A stretch of DNA of 25,244 nt from JBOHHM01 sp050725495 (GTDB taxonomy: Bacteria > Pseudomonadota > Gammaproteobacteria > Burkholderiales > Burkholderiaceae_C): positions 1 to 25,244 of the forward strand of contig JBOHHM010000013.1 of assembly GCA_050725495.1 (NCBI GenBank), read 5' to 3'. A program made the translations under genes and the position numbers. This document shows positions 7,589 through 15,634 of the stretch, in pieces. Every line of letters begins with the position of its first letter. Within the stretch, counting starts at the first letter, position 1. Below the pieces are notes generated by a model that was not told the origin of the DNA, did not search any database, and saw only the letters and a list, made by a program, of their open reading frames with translations.

Positions 7589-8841
7589 CCAATCACTCCT
7601 TCGAAAAATATCTTCCACTGCGGGCCCTGGCGCACCCAGTATTGGCGCTTGGTGGGGCCGCTTCGGGCGCCAGCGGCGACCTCGCCCAAGGTGACCACCA
7701 TGGTGTCGGCATTGTCGGTCCAGCGCAGGAAGGAAATGTCCTTGAGTTGCAGGCTGCGGCCCCGCACCCTGTCGATCTCGCTGCGCAGCGCGGGCATCCA
7801 CTCGGCCAAGGTCTTGCCGTAGCTTTTGAAGTCGGGGGTGTAGAAATTCAGCAGGCGCGTCATGTCACCGCTGGATTTGGCGTTGCGCCAGGCCTGCAGC
7901 ACCGCTTCAAACGATTGGCTGTCGGCCTGGATGCTGTGCGGCGCCACCCAGTTCAGCTTGGGCGCAATCACCACCGGCGTGGTCCGCGCCTGCACCATGC
8001 CCATGATGCGTTCCAGATCGGGGTTGGCCAGCACCAGGCAGCCGTCGCTCGCCTTGGGCGCGCCCGCAAACTGCTCGGGCGGCGTCCCGTGCAGCCAGAT
8101 GCCGCCGCCGGTCTTGCCGCGGCTCAGATCGAGCGGGTTGGGGTAGTTGATGGGCAGCGCGCCCGAGCCGTAGAAATCCTTGAGCGAGGCCGGGCTCAGG
8201 CTGCTGGTGATGTAGTACACGCCCAGCGGCATGCGCAGATCGCCTTCGGCCGATTTTTCGATGCCGGACTTGCCGACCGAGATGTAGTAGTCAGCCACCA
8301 GCTTGAGGCCGGTGGCGCTGTTTTCGAACAGGTACAGCCGCGATCGCGAGGTATCGACCGCGATGGCATGCTTGTTGCGCGGCGACAGGGTCAGGAACTG
8401 CGAGGGAACGGCGCCCACCGGCGGTCGCTCGCGCAGCGCCTTGAGGCGCAGCTGCGACTCTTCGCGCAGCTCGGCCAGCAGCGGGGCGGCAGCACGCGCC
8501 GTGGTGTCGGGCACATCGCCCAGCGTGCGCGCCGGGCGGGCCTGGGCGGCCAGCAGGTCGCCATAGACCAGCTGCGCCAGCTGGAAATTGGGGTGGTCGC
8601 GCACCAGGCCTTCAGCCCTGGCCAGCGCCTCGCGTCCCTTGGCCTGCCCGACCAGCCGGTAGACCTCGATCAGGCGCGCCTCGGCCTCGCCGTCGCGCAC
8701 CACGGTCCTGGCGGACGGGCCTTTGGCGGGCGATAGGGCCGGTTGCAGCCCCTGTTTCCCGGCGCTCGCGGCTGCCGTCGGCAGGGCCGCGGCCAGCCCT
8801 GCGAATGCTATTAAAAAGAGAGCGTATAGCGCCCGTTTCAT
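7585..8841 (-). CDS. L,D-transpeptidase / Csd6-like peptidoglycan enzyme with C-terminal NTF2-like domain
   Basis: The 418-residue exported protein starts MKRALYALFLIAFAGLAAA (signal peptide about 1-27). A helical region follows, then a YkuD catalytic domain (about 155-295) with IWLHGT (His251) and SDGCLVL (Cys268). The usual motif is S/T-H-G-C; here Asp266 replaces the His before Gly-Cys. The C-terminal domain (about 308-418) is NTF2-like, as in Helicobacter Csd6, which trims peptidoglycan tetrapeptides as an L,D-carboxypeptidase. The reaction could therefore be carboxypeptidase rather than 3-3 cross-linking. The ATG at 8841 is chosen because the upstream in-frame extension is low-complexity and would bury the signal peptide. 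A GCTAT...ATAGC palindrome (8807-8830) lies in the signal-peptide codons. The neighbouring TPR protein carries a related C-terminal domain. Confidence 0.88.
   Translation of the reverse strand: MKRALYALFLIAFAGLAAALPTAAASAGKQGLQPALSPAKGPSARTVVRDGEAEARLIEVYRLVGQAKGREALARAEGLVRDHPNFQLAQLVYGDLLAAQARPARTLGDVPDTTARAAAPLLAELREESQLRLKALRERPPVGAVPSQFLTLSPRNKHAIAVDTSRSRLYLFENSATGLKLVADYYISVGKSGIEKSAEGDLRMPLGVYYITSSLSPASLKDFYGSGALPINYPNPLDLSRGKTGGGIWLHGTPPEQFAGAPKASDGCLVLANPDLERIMGMVQARTTPVVIAPKLNWVAPHSIQADSQSFEAVLQAWRNAKSSGDMTRLLNFYTPDFKSYGKTLAEWMPALRSEIDRVRGRSLQLKDISFLRWTDNADTMVVTLGEVAAGARSGPTKRQYWVRQGPQWKIFFEGVIG
8807..8830. repeat. GCTAT...ATAGC palindrome within the signal-peptide codons
   Basis: Arms GCTAT (8807-8811) and ATAGC (8826-8830) flank an AT-rich centre. 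The element lies in frame within codons 4-12 of the L,D-transpeptidase gene, coding part of the hydrophobic signal peptide. It is a member of the dispersed set described for this window. The arms are only 5 bp, so the call rests on similarity to the better copies. Confidence 0.45.
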
Positions 8842-8908
8842 GAGGGCAATCCAGCGAAAATGTTCACAAAGCACGGCTGTGCGCGCGGCTGCCGGCCGAG
8901 GCAAGCCT

Positions 8909-9841
8909 TTAGGCGCCTGTGGATTCCTTGACGATGGCCCAGCGCTCGCCCGCCTTGACCAGTTCCAGAGTTTTACGGCTCGACACGCTGAGGCTGTCGG
9001 CGCTGTAGTCCTCGCGGAACCTGGCCGTGGCCTTGTTGCCATGCACCGAGATCGCCAGCTCGTCGAGTTTCACGCTGATGCGCGACTTGCCCATGATGCG
9101 GGCGCGGCGGTCGTCTTCCCAGGCCTTGCGCGACTGCCTGCCGGGGGTGTCGAAGTCCTTGCCATAGGCGGCCAGATAGCCACCCATGTCCTTGGCCGAC
9201 CAGGCCGCAGCCCAGGCGCGCACAGCCGCTTCCACGTCCTTGTCGGCGCCGCCGGCCACCGGGGCAGGCGCTGCCGTCGCCCCCGGGGCCGGCGGTGACG
9301 CCGGTTTCTGGCCCTTGGCCGCCGGCGAGAACAGCTCGCGGATCAGGGCCAGCTTGGGCTGCACGCCGGTGTTGCTGCCATCGAGCTGCAGCGCTTTGCT
9401 GTAGGCCTGGCTGGCCAGCTTGGCATAGACGTCACCCAGGTTTTCGTGCGCCGTGGCATAGCTGGGGTTGGTCCGGATCGCCATCTCCAGCGCGGCCCGG
9501 GCCTTGTCGAACTGGCTCTGGCCGGCATAGAGCACGGCCAGGTTGTTGTAGGGCTCGGGCAGCTCGGGATTGTCTTCGGTGAGCCTGGTGAAGGTCGTGA
9601 TGGCATCGGCCGGCTTGCCGGACTCGGTCTGGATCACACCCTTGAGAAAGCGCATCTGGGGATCGCGGGGTTTGGCGGCCAGATATTGGTCGGCCTTGCC
9701 CAATGCTTCGGAGAACTTGCCCGAGCGCAGCAGCTGGTTCACATCGCCGTAATCATCCGCGTAGGCCAGCGGGGCGCTGAAGGCGGCCGCCAGGACCAGC
9801 AGGCGAACGGCGTGTGACAGGGTGGGGCGGGCATGCTGCAT
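8909..9841 (-). CDS. Exported TPR protein with Csd6-like NTF2 C-terminal domain
   Basis: This 310-residue protein has a signal peptide (about 1-28, ending LAYA/DDYGD). Tetratricopeptide repeats cover about residues 31-165 (GKFSEALGKADQYLAAKPRD, GKPADAITTFTRLTEDNPEL, SQFDKARAALEMAIRTNPSY), and a Pro/Ala-rich linker (about 175-200) follows. The C-terminal domain (about 203-310) looks NTF2-like, with VRAWAAAWSAKDMGGYLAAYGKDF and a terminal LVKAGERWAIVKES. The same kind of domain ends the next gene in the run, where it follows the YkuD domain. TPRs usually mediate protein-protein contacts, so this may be a periplasmic partner of the L,D-transpeptidase. It is the first gene of the minus-strand run and is divergent from cysS. 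The ATG at 9841 gives a clean signal peptide. Confidence 0.85.
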   Translation of the reverse strand: MQHARPTLSHAVRLLVLAAAFSAPLAYADDYGDVNQLLRSGKFSEALGKADQYLAAKPRDPQMRFLKGVIQTESGKPADAITTFTRLTEDNPELPEPYNNLAVLYAGQSQFDKARAALEMAIRTNPSYATAHENLGDVYAKLASQAYSKALQLDGSNTGVQPKLALIRELFSPAAKGQKPASPPAPGATAAPAPVAGGADKDVEAAVRAWAAAWSAKDMGGYLAAYGKDFDTPGRQSRKAWEDDRRARIMGKSRISVKLDELAISVHGNKATARFREDYSADSLSVSSRKTLELVKAGERWAIVKESTGA

Positions 9842-9863
9842 GAAGCCTCTTTGATGTTGCGCT

Positions 9864-9893
9864 GTGACAAGCCCAAACAGGGGGCTATATACT
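9864..9893 (+). promoter_or_regulatory. Predicted sigma-70 promoter of cysS
   Basis: A -35 box GTGACA (9864-9869, 5 of 6 to consensus) and a -10 box TATACT (9888-9893, 5 of 6) are 18 bp apart. Transcription would start near 9900, leaving a leader of about 118 nt before cysS, in which I see no known riboswitch or T-box. It sits in the 176 bp gap between the divergent TPR gene and cysS. A TACAAT on the opposite strand (9901-9906) could be the -10 of the TPR gene, but no good -35 box accompanies it. Confidence 0.6.
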
Positions 9894-10017
9894 GCGCTGG
9901 ATTGTAGCCGAGGGGTAGCACTTCACCCCCTGGGCTGCATGGCTGGACCAACCCCCGTTTAAAGCCCGAAACACGAGAGCGAACTGCCTCCGCCTGTTTC
10001 CTGTCACCCGAGATCTC

Positions 10018-11394
10018 ATGAGTTTGCGCATCTACAACACGCTGTCGCGTGAATTGGAGGAATTTTCACCGCTGGAGCCCGGCCATGTCCGCATGTATGT
10101 GTGCGGCATGACCGTCTACGACCTGTGCCACGCCGGCCACGCGCGTTCGATGGTGGCGTTCGACGTGGCGCAGCGCTGGCTCAAGGCCTCGGGCCTGCGC
10201 GTGACCTATGTGCGCAACATCACTGACATCGACGACAAGATCATCAAGCGCGCGGTCGAGAACGGCGAGACGGTCCGGTCACTGACCGACCGCATGATCG
10301 CCGAGATGTACCGCGATGCCGATGCCCTGGGCATCGAGCGGCCCACGCACGACCCGCGCGCCACCGATTACGTGCCCCAGATGCTGGCGCTCGTGAAAAC
10401 CCTGCAGGACAAGGGCCTGGCCTACCAGACGACCGATGGCGACGTGAACTTTGCCGTGCGCAAGTTTCCCGGCTACGGCAAGCTGTCGGGCAAGTCGCTC
10501 GACGAGCTGCATGCCGGCGAACGCGTGGCCGTGCTCGAAGGCAAGCACGATCCGCTGGATTTCGTGCTCTGGAAGACCGCCAAGGATTCCGAGCCCGACG
10601 ACGCGAAGTGGGACAGCGCCTACGGCAAGGGCCGCCCCGGCTGGCATATCGAATGCTCGGCCATGTGCGGCGCGCTGCTGGGCGAGACCTTTGACATTCA
10701 TGGCGGCGGGGCCGACCTGCAGTTCCCCCACCACGAAAACGAGATCGCGCAAAGCGAAGGCGCCCACGGCCGGCCGCTGGCGCGCACCTGGATGCACAAC
10801 GGCTTCGTGAATGTGGACAACGAAAAGATGTCCAAGAGCCTGGGCAACTTCTTCACCATCCGCGAGGTGCTGCAGAAGTTCAATGCCGAGACCTTGCGCT
10901 TCTTCATCGTGCGCACCCACTACCGCAGTCCACTGAACTACAGCGATGTGCACCTGGACGATGCGCGCCATTCGCTCAAGCGGCTGTACACGGCGCTGGA
11001 TCTGGTGGCCGCCACGCCGGTGGTCATCGACTGGTCCGAGCCCCATGCAGCGAAGTTCAAGGCCGCGATGGACAACGACTTCGGCACGCCCGAGGCCGTG
11101 GCCGTGCTGTTCGAACTGGCGGCTGAAGTCAACCGCGGCAAGTCGGGCGAGCTGGCCGGATTGCTGCGCGCCCTGGGCGGCTGCCTGGGCTTGCTGCAGG
11201 GCGATCCCAAGGTCTTCCTGCAAGCCGGCGCCACACTCGACGAGGCGACCATTCTGGCCCTGATCGAGGCGCGCGCCGTCGCCAAGAAGGCTAGGGATTT
11301 TGCCGAGGCCGACCGCATCCGCCAGGAGCTGCAGGCCCAGGGCATTGTGCTCAAGGACTCGCCCACCGGCACCACCTGGGAGGTGGCGCAGTGA
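10018..11394 (+). CDS. cysS: Cysteine--tRNA ligase
   Basis: The 458-residue class I aminoacyl-tRNA synthetase charges tRNA-Cys with cysteine in the cytosol. The HIGH-type motif is HAGH (38-41) and the KMSKS motif is at 270-274. The zinc ligands for cysteine discrimination are present by alignment with the E. coli enzyme: Cys29, Cys213, His238 and Glu242, in MYVCGMTVYD, GWHIECSAMC and FPHHENEIAQSE. Length is normal (E. coli 461). It is the first gene of the plus-strand run after a predicted promoter, and the glycosylase gene starts 46 nt after its stop. Confidence 0.98.
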   Translation: MSLRIYNTLSRELEEFSPLEPGHVRMYVCGMTVYDLCHAGHARSMVAFDVAQRWLKASGLRVTYVRNITDIDDKIIKRAVENGETVRSLTDRMIAEMYRDADALGIERPTHDPRATDYVPQMLALVKTLQDKGLAYQTTDGDVNFAVRKFPGYGKLSGKSLDELHAGERVAVLEGKHDPLDFVLWKTAKDSEPDDAKWDSAYGKGRPGWHIECSAMCGALLGETFDIHGGGADLQFPHHENEIAQSEGAHGRPLARTWMHNGFVNVDNEKMSKSLGNFFTIREVLQKFNAETLRFFIVRTHYRSPLNYSDVHLDDARHSLKRLYTALDLVAATPVVIDWSEPHAAKFKAAMDNDFGTPEAVAVLFELAAEVNRGKSGELAGLLRALGGCLGLLQGDPKVFLQAGATLDEATILALIEARAVAKKARDFAEADRIRQELQAQGIVLKDSPTGTTWEVAQ

Positions 11395-11439
11395 TGGGCG
11401 TTGAAACGGTTTGGGCTCCTGGTCCGGAAGGAATGGGCG

Positions 11440-12090
11440 ATGGCTGCTCCTAAAAAGATAGTGAACTCGGTCTTCACGCCTGACTACTGGGAAGACGCCT
11501 GCAAGCACCTGGCCAGGAAGGACCGGGTGATGAAGCGGCTGATCCCGCAGTTTGGCGATGGCCGCCTGCAAACGCGCGGAGACGCCTTCACCACCCTGGC
11601 CCGCAGCATCGTCGGCCAGCAGATCTCGGTGAAGGCGGCGCAAAGCGTGTGGGACAGGTTTGCCCAGCTGCCGCGCAAAATGACCGCCGCCAACGTGCTC
11701 AAGCTCAAGGTCGACGACATGCGCGCCGCGGGCCTGAGCGCGCGCAAGGTCGAATACCTGGTGGACTTGGCGCTGCACTTCGATTCCGGGGTGGTGCACG
11801 TCAAGGACTGGGAAGACATGGATGACGAAGCCATCATCGCCGAGCTGGTCGACATCCGCGGCATCGGCCGCTGGACGGCCGAGATGTTTCTGATCTTCCA
11901 CATGATGCGGCCGAATGTGCTGCCGCTCGACGATGTGGGCCTGCTCAACGGCATCAGCCAGAACTATTTTTCGGGCGATCCGGTCAGCCGCAGCGACGCG
12001 CGCGAGGTCGCCGCCGCCTGGACCCCCTACTGCAGCGTGGCAACTTGGTATATTTGGCGCTCCCTCGACCCCCTGCCCGTCGAATACTGA
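11440..12090 (+). CDS. DNA-3-methyladenine glycosylase (HhH-GPD family, AlkA/Mag type)
   Basis: The 216-residue base-excision repair glycosylase removes alkylated purines from DNA. The helix-hairpin-helix motif is DIRGIGRWTAEMF (about 138-150), and the catalytic aspartate lies in LPLDDVGLLNG (probably Asp165). There are no FeS-cluster cysteines as in EndoIII, and it lacks the N-terminal AlkA domain, as in short Mag-type enzymes. I chose ATG 11440, which gives MAAPKKIVNS and has GGAAGGA about 8 nt upstream. A TTG at 11401 would add 13 residues and lacks a better site. It lies between cysS and accA, with accA 25 nt downstream. Confidence 0.92.
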   Translation: MAAPKKIVNSVFTPDYWEDACKHLARKDRVMKRLIPQFGDGRLQTRGDAFTTLARSIVGQQISVKAAQSVWDRFAQLPRKMTAANVLKLKVDDMRAAGLSARKVEYLVDLALHFDSGVVHVKDWEDMDDEAIIAELVDIRGIGRWTAEMFLIFHMMRPNVLPLDDVGLLNGISQNYFSGDPVSRSDAREVAAAWTPYCSVATWYIWRSLDPLPVEY

Positions 12091-12115
12091 GCTGTCGAAC
12101 ACGAGGAGAAGATCG

Positions 12116-13093
12116 TTGGCCAAGAAAACATTTCTCGATTTCGAGCAACCGATTGCCGAACTCGAAACCAAAATTGAAGAGCTGCGCTATGTGCAGACCG
12201 AGTCGGCAGTCGATATTTCCGAGGAAATCGACCAGCTGAGCAAAAAGAGCCAGCAGCTGACCAAGGACATCTACAGCGACCTCACGCCCTGGCAGATCAC
12301 CAAGATCGCGCGCCATCCCGAGCGGCCCTACACGCTGGACTATGTCAATGAGATCTTCACCGATTTCGTGGAACTGCACGGCGACCGCCACTTTGCCGAC
12401 GACCTGAGCATCGTCGGCGGCCTGGCGCGCTTCAACGGCAACGCCTGCATGGTGCTGGGCCACCAGAAGGGGCGCGACACCAAGGAGCGCGGCCTGCGCA
12501 ACTTCGGCATGAGCAAGCCCGAGGGCTACCGCAAGGCGCTGCGCCTGATGAAGACGGCCGAGAAGTTCAAGCTGCCGGTATTCACCTTCGTCGACACGCC
12601 CGGCGCCTACCCTGGCATCGACGCCGAGGAGCGCGGCCAGTCCGAAGCGATTGGCCGCAATATTTTCGAGATGGCGCAGCTGGAAGTGCCCATCATCACC
12701 ACCGTCATCGGTGAAGGCGGCTCCGGCGGCGCGCTGGCGATCTCGGTGGCCGACCAGGTCGTGATGCTGCAATACTCGATCTACTCGGTGATCAGTCCCG
12801 AAGGCTGCGCCTCCATCCTCTGGAAAACCTCGGACAGGGCCCAGGACGCGGCCGATGCCATGGGCATCACGGCGCACCGCCTCAAGGCCCTGGGGCTGGT
12901 CGACAAGATCGTCAATGAGCCGGTCGGTGGCGCGCACCGCGACCCCAGGCAGATGGCGGCCTTCCTCAAGCGCGCCCTCAACGACGCCTGGCGCCAGATC
13001 GGCGACCTCAAGGTCAGGGAGCTGCTGGACCGGCGCTACGAGCGGCTGCAAAGCTATGGCCGGTTCACCGACACCAAGGCCGACAGCAAGTAA
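12116..13093 (+). CDS. accA: Acetyl-CoA carboxylase carboxyltransferase subunit alpha (TTG start)
   Basis: The 325-residue protein matches AccA from end to end: AKKTFLDFEQPIAELETKIE at the N-terminus, then HGDRHFADD, HQKGRDTKER, FVDTPGAYPGIDAEERGQSE, IGEGGSGGALAI and SPEGCASILWK. With AccD it transfers the carboxyl group from biotin to acetyl-CoA, making malonyl-CoA for fatty acid synthesis. No ATG fits: the start is TTG at 12116 with a strong GAGGAGAA (12103-12110) in front, which decides the start. The longer open frame upstream overlaps the glycosylase gene and is not real. tilS follows directly. Confidence 0.97.
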   Translation: MAKKTFLDFEQPIAELETKIEELRYVQTESAVDISEEIDQLSKKSQQLTKDIYSDLTPWQITKIARHPERPYTLDYVNEIFTDFVELHGDRHFADDLSIVGGLARFNGNACMVLGHQKGRDTKERGLRNFGMSKPEGYRKALRLMKTAEKFKLPVFTFVDTPGAYPGIDAEERGQSEAIGRNIFEMAQLEVPIITTVIGEGGSGGALAISVADQVVMLQYSIYSVISPEGCASILWKTSDRAQDAADAMGITAHRLKALGLVDKIVNEPVGGAHRDPRQMAAFLKRALNDAWRQIGDLKVRELLDRRYERLQSYGRFTDTKADSK

Positions 13094-13109
13094 TCCCTGC
13101 GAGGCCGCC

Positions 13110-14045
13110 GTGGCGGCGCTGCTCGCGCCCGCACCTGGCTGGCCGCTGACGTTTCCCCTGGGCGTGGCCTACAGCGGCGGCGCCGACTCCACCGCCTTGC
13201 TGTGGACCGCCGCCCGGCGCTGGCCGGGCCAGGTGGTGGCGCTGCATGTGCACCACGGCCTGCAGGCCGCCGCCGATGAATTCGAGCGGCATTGCAAGGC
13301 GGCCTGCGCCAGCCTGGAGGTGCCCTTGCACGTGGTGCGCGTCAATGCCCGGCACGCCCGTGGCGAGAGCCCCGAGGAGGTCGCCCGCATCGCCCGCTAC
13401 GCGGCCCTGGCCAGCATGTCCGCGCCCCTGGGTGTCCAGAACGTCCTGCTGGCCCAGCACGCCGACGACCAGGTCGAAACCCTGCTGCTGGCCTTGAGCC
13501 GCGGCGCCGGCGTGCCGGGGCTGGCGGCCATGCCCGCGCGCTTCGAGCGCCATGGCCTGCGCTTCTACCGTCCGCTGCTGGACGTCAGCGGGGCGGCGAT
13601 CCGGCGCTGGCTCGATGCGCAGGGCATGGCCTACATCGTCGATCCGAGCAATGCCAACATGGCGCTGACCCGCAACAAGATCCGGCTGAAACTGTTGCCG
13701 GCGCTCGAAGCGGCTTTCCCGCAGTTCCGCGAAACCTTTGGCCGCTCGGCCAGAAATGCGGCGCAAGCCCAGGAATTGCTTGATGATATTGCTATCAAAG
13801 ATATAGCAACAGTGGGCGACCCCCCCGCCATCCGGCATCTGCAGCAGCTCTCGCGCGCGCGCCAGGCCAATGTGCTGCGGCACTGGCTCAAGTCTGCGCA
13901 CGGCGCGGCGCCCAGTGCGGCGCAGCTCGATGAACTGCTGGACCAGGTCGCCGCCTGCACCACCCGCGGGCACCGGATCCGGATCAAGGTCGGGCTGGGG
14001 TTTGTGGAGCGCCGTGCAGCGGTGCTCGGTTGGTACAATCCCTAG
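13110..14045 (+). CDS. tilS: tRNA(Ile)-lysidine synthetase
   Basis: TilS modifies C34 of the CAU-anticodon tRNA-Ile to lysidine, which changes its decoding to AUA. The N-type ATPase P-loop is SGGADS (near residue 22), followed by HVHHGLQAAADEFE, LAQHADDQVETLLLALSRG and DPSNANMALTRNKIR. The 311-residue protein lacks the large C-terminal domain of E. coli TilS (432 residues), making it a short type. The start is uncertain: GTG 13110 puts the P-loop at the usual distance, whereas ATG 13056 would overlap accA by 38 nt and add 18 residues; neither has a strong ribosome binding site. A GCTAT palindrome sits in frame at about residues 227-233. Confidence 0.93.
   Translation: MAALLAPAPGWPLTFPLGVAYSGGADSTALLWTAARRWPGQVVALHVHHGLQAAADEFERHCKAACASLEVPLHVVRVNARHARGESPEEVARIARYAALASMSAPLGVQNVLLAQHADDQVETLLLALSRGAGVPGLAAMPARFERHGLRFYRPLLDVSGAAIRRWLDAQGMAYIVDPSNANMALTRNKIRLKLLPALEAAFPQFRETFGRSARNAAQAQELLDDIAIKDIATVGDPPAIRHLQQLSRARQANVLRHWLKSAHGAAPSAAQLDELLDQVAACTTRGHRIRIKVGLGFVERRAAVLGWYNP
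13789..13809. repeat. TTGCTAT...ATAGCAA palindrome inside tilS
   Basis: A perfect 7-bp inverted repeat, TTGCTAT (13789-13795) and ATAGCAA (13803-13809) around a 7-nt centre, is AT-rich within a very GC-rich gene. It is translated in frame as part of DIAIKDIA, in the linker after the catalytic domain. It matches the dispersed GCTAT elements found at gene ends in this window. Confidence 0.65.
14031..14039 (+). promoter_or_regulatory. Possible extended -10 promoter of lysC
   Basis: TGG followed by TACAAT (14034-14039) forms an extended -10 element (TGn plus a 5-of-6 hexamer) at the very end of tilS. No good -35 box is present at 17 bp, which is common for extended -10 promoters. It would start a transcript near 14046 with a leader of about 105 nt before lysC. 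The leader contains two TTGACAAC copies 12 nt apart (14094 and 14106). No lysine riboswitch is seen. Confidence 0.4.
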
Positions 14046-14150
14046 GTTTTGGTCCAAATTCCCGCACGACAACGCACGGCGCGCCAAGACAGTTTGACAA
14101 CCAGGTTGACAACTGCGCCGCGAAACCTCAGTTCCGGATTCATACATTCC

Positions 14151-15419
14151 ATGGCATTGATCGTTCACAAATACGGCGGCACGTCGATGGGCTCGACCGA
14201 GCGCATCCGCAACGTCGCCAAGCGCGTGGCCAAATGGGCGCGCGCCGGGCACCAGATGGTCGTGGTGCCCAGCGCCATGAGCGGCGAAACCAACCGCCTG
14301 CTGGGCCTGGCCAAGGAGCTCGCGCCGGCCCGCCACAACGAGGCCTACAGCCGCGAGCTCGATGCGCTGGCCGCCACCGGCGAGCAGGCCTCGTCGGCCC
14401 TGCTGGCCATCGCGCTTCAGGCCGAGGGCATGAGTTCAGTCAGCTACGCGGGCTGGCAGGTGCCCATCAAGACCAATCGTGCCTACACCAAGGCCCGCAT
14501 CGAGTCGATCGATGACCAGAAGGTGCGCGCCGACTTGGCCGCGGGCAAGGTGGTCATCGTCACGGGCTTTCAGGGGGTGGACGAGCACGGCCACATCACC
14601 ACGCTGGGCCGCGGCGGCTCTGACACCTCGGCTGTGGCCGTGGCCGCTGCCATGAAGGCCGACGAATGCCTGATCTACACCGACGTGGACGGCGTCTACA
14701 CCACCGACCCGCGCGTCGTGCCGGAGGCGCGCCGCCTGCACACCGTGAGCTTTGAGGAGATGCTGGAAATGGCCAGCATGGGCTCCAAGGTGCTGCAAAT
14801 CCGCTCGGTGGAATTCGCCGGCAAGTACAGGGTGCCGCTGCGTGTGCTCTCAAGCTTCACCCCCTGGAACATCGACATCGACGAGGAAGCCAAGTCCGGC
14901 ACGTTGATCACTTTTGAGGAAGACGAACAAATGGAACAAGCCGTCGTATCCGGCATCGCGTTCAACCGCGACGAAGCCAAGATTTCCGTACTGGGCGTGC
15001 CCGACAAGCCCGGCATCGCCTACCAGATCCTGGGTGCCGTGGCCGATGCCAACATCGAAGTCGATGTGATCATCCAGAACATCGCCAAGGACGGCAGGAC
15101 CGACTTCAGCTTCACCGTGCACCGCAACGACTATGCGAAGGCGGTCGATCTGCTCAACACCAAGGTGCTGCCCGGCCTGGGCGCGCAGGAAGTCGTGGGC
15201 GACACCAGGATCTGCAAGGTCAGCATCGTGGGCATCGGCATGCGCAGCCACGTGGGCATCGCCAGCAAGATGTTCCGCGCCCTGTCGGAGGAAGGCATCA
15301 ACATCCAGATGATCTCCACCAGCGAAATCAAGACCTCGGTCGTGATCGACGAGAAATACATGGAGCTGGCCGTGCGCGCCCTGCACCGTGCGTTCGATCT
15401 CGATCAGCCCGAGGCGTGA
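14151..15419 (+). CDS. lysC: Aspartate kinase
   Basis: The 422-residue aspartokinase phosphorylates L-aspartate, the first step toward lysine, threonine, methionine and diaminopimelate. The N-terminal motif is KYGGTSMGS (7-15); TGFQG, GRGGSDTSAVAVAAAM and YTDVDGVYTTDPR follow in the kinase domain. Two C-terminal ACT domains (about 265-340 and 345-420) include VLGVPDKPGIAYQI and VGIGMRSHVGIASKMFRAL, the usual site for lysine/threonine feedback. Length is typical of monofunctional enzymes. A well-spaced GAGGAAG precedes the in-frame ATG at 14931 (Met261), which could start a separate ACT-only beta subunit as in Bacillus and Corynebacterium. tRNA-Ser follows 33 nt later. Confidence 0.98.
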   Translation: MALIVHKYGGTSMGSTERIRNVAKRVAKWARAGHQMVVVPSAMSGETNRLLGLAKELAPARHNEAYSRELDALAATGEQASSALLAIALQAEGMSSVSYAGWQVPIKTNRAYTKARIESIDDQKVRADLAAGKVVIVTGFQGVDEHGHITTLGRGGSDTSAVAVAAAMKADECLIYTDVDGVYTTDPRVVPEARRLHTVSFEEMLEMASMGSKVLQIRSVEFAGKYRVPLRVLSSFTPWNIDIDEEAKSGTLITFEEDEQMEQAVVSGIAFNRDEAKISVLGVPDKPGIAYQILGAVADANIEVDVIIQNIAKDGRTDFSFTVHRNDYAKAVDLLNTKVLPGLGAQEVVGDTRICKVSIVGIGMRSHVGIASKMFRALSEEGINIQMISTSEIKTSVVIDEKYMELAVRALHRAFDLDQPEA

Positions 15420-15437
15420 ATTGCGCCCCACTCGTGA

Positions 15438-15443
15438 GATAAT
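15438..15443 (+). promoter_or_regulatory. Possible -10 element of tRNA-Ser
   Basis: GATAAT (15438-15443), preceded by TGA as an extended -10, lies 10 nt before the tRNA. No clear -35 box is seen. It would allow the tRNA to be transcribed independently of lysC. Confidence 0.4.
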
Positions 15444-15452
15444 GCGGGCATT

Positions 15453-15545
15453 GGAAACGTGACCGAGAGGCCGAAGGTGCTCCCCTGCTAAGGGAGTATG
15501 CGGTGTAGAGCCGCATCGAGGGTTCGAATCCCTCCGTTTCCGCCA
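15453..15545 (+). tRNA. tRNA-Ser (anticodon GCU)
   Basis: A 93-nt class II tRNA with encoded CCA. The acceptor arms GGAAACG (15453-15459) and CGTTTCC (15535-15541) pair fully, with discriminator G and CCA at 15543-15545. The anticodon stem CTCCC/GGGAG encloses CTGCTAA, giving anticodon GCT, which reads AGC/AGU serine codons. A long variable arm (TGCGGTGTAGAGCCGCA region) and the T-arm GAGGGTTCGAATCCCTC are visible. tRNA-Ser genes are common integration sites, and the DNA just downstream is indeed a decayed accessory region. Confidence 0.97.
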
Positions 15546-15598
15546 AGAACCTAGCATTCATGCGGGGTTCCTAGGGTTTTCAGAGTGAACCCAACGTG

Positions 15599-15634
15599 AA
15601 ACCCAACAATCCCGAAAGTGGTTGTTGGGTTTTT
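15599..15634 (+). terminator. Rho-independent terminator after lysC/tRNA-Ser
   Basis: AAACCCAACAA (15599-15609) pairs with TTGTTGGGTTT (15622-15632), an 11-bp stem with a 12-nt loop, and a T-run ends at 15634. The left arm is part of an imperfect direct repeat, GTGAACCCAAC-GTGAAACCCAAC (15586-15608). It closes the tRNA transcript. Confidence 0.85.

Noticed and set aside
11915..12115. Upstream extension of the accA reading frame
   Set aside because: It lies inside the glycosylase gene in another frame. The TTG at 12116 with GAGGAGAA gives the conserved AccA N-terminus.
14046..14150. Lysine riboswitch in the lysC leader
   Set aside because: The roughly 105 nt leader is too short and lacks the expected helices and conserved elements.
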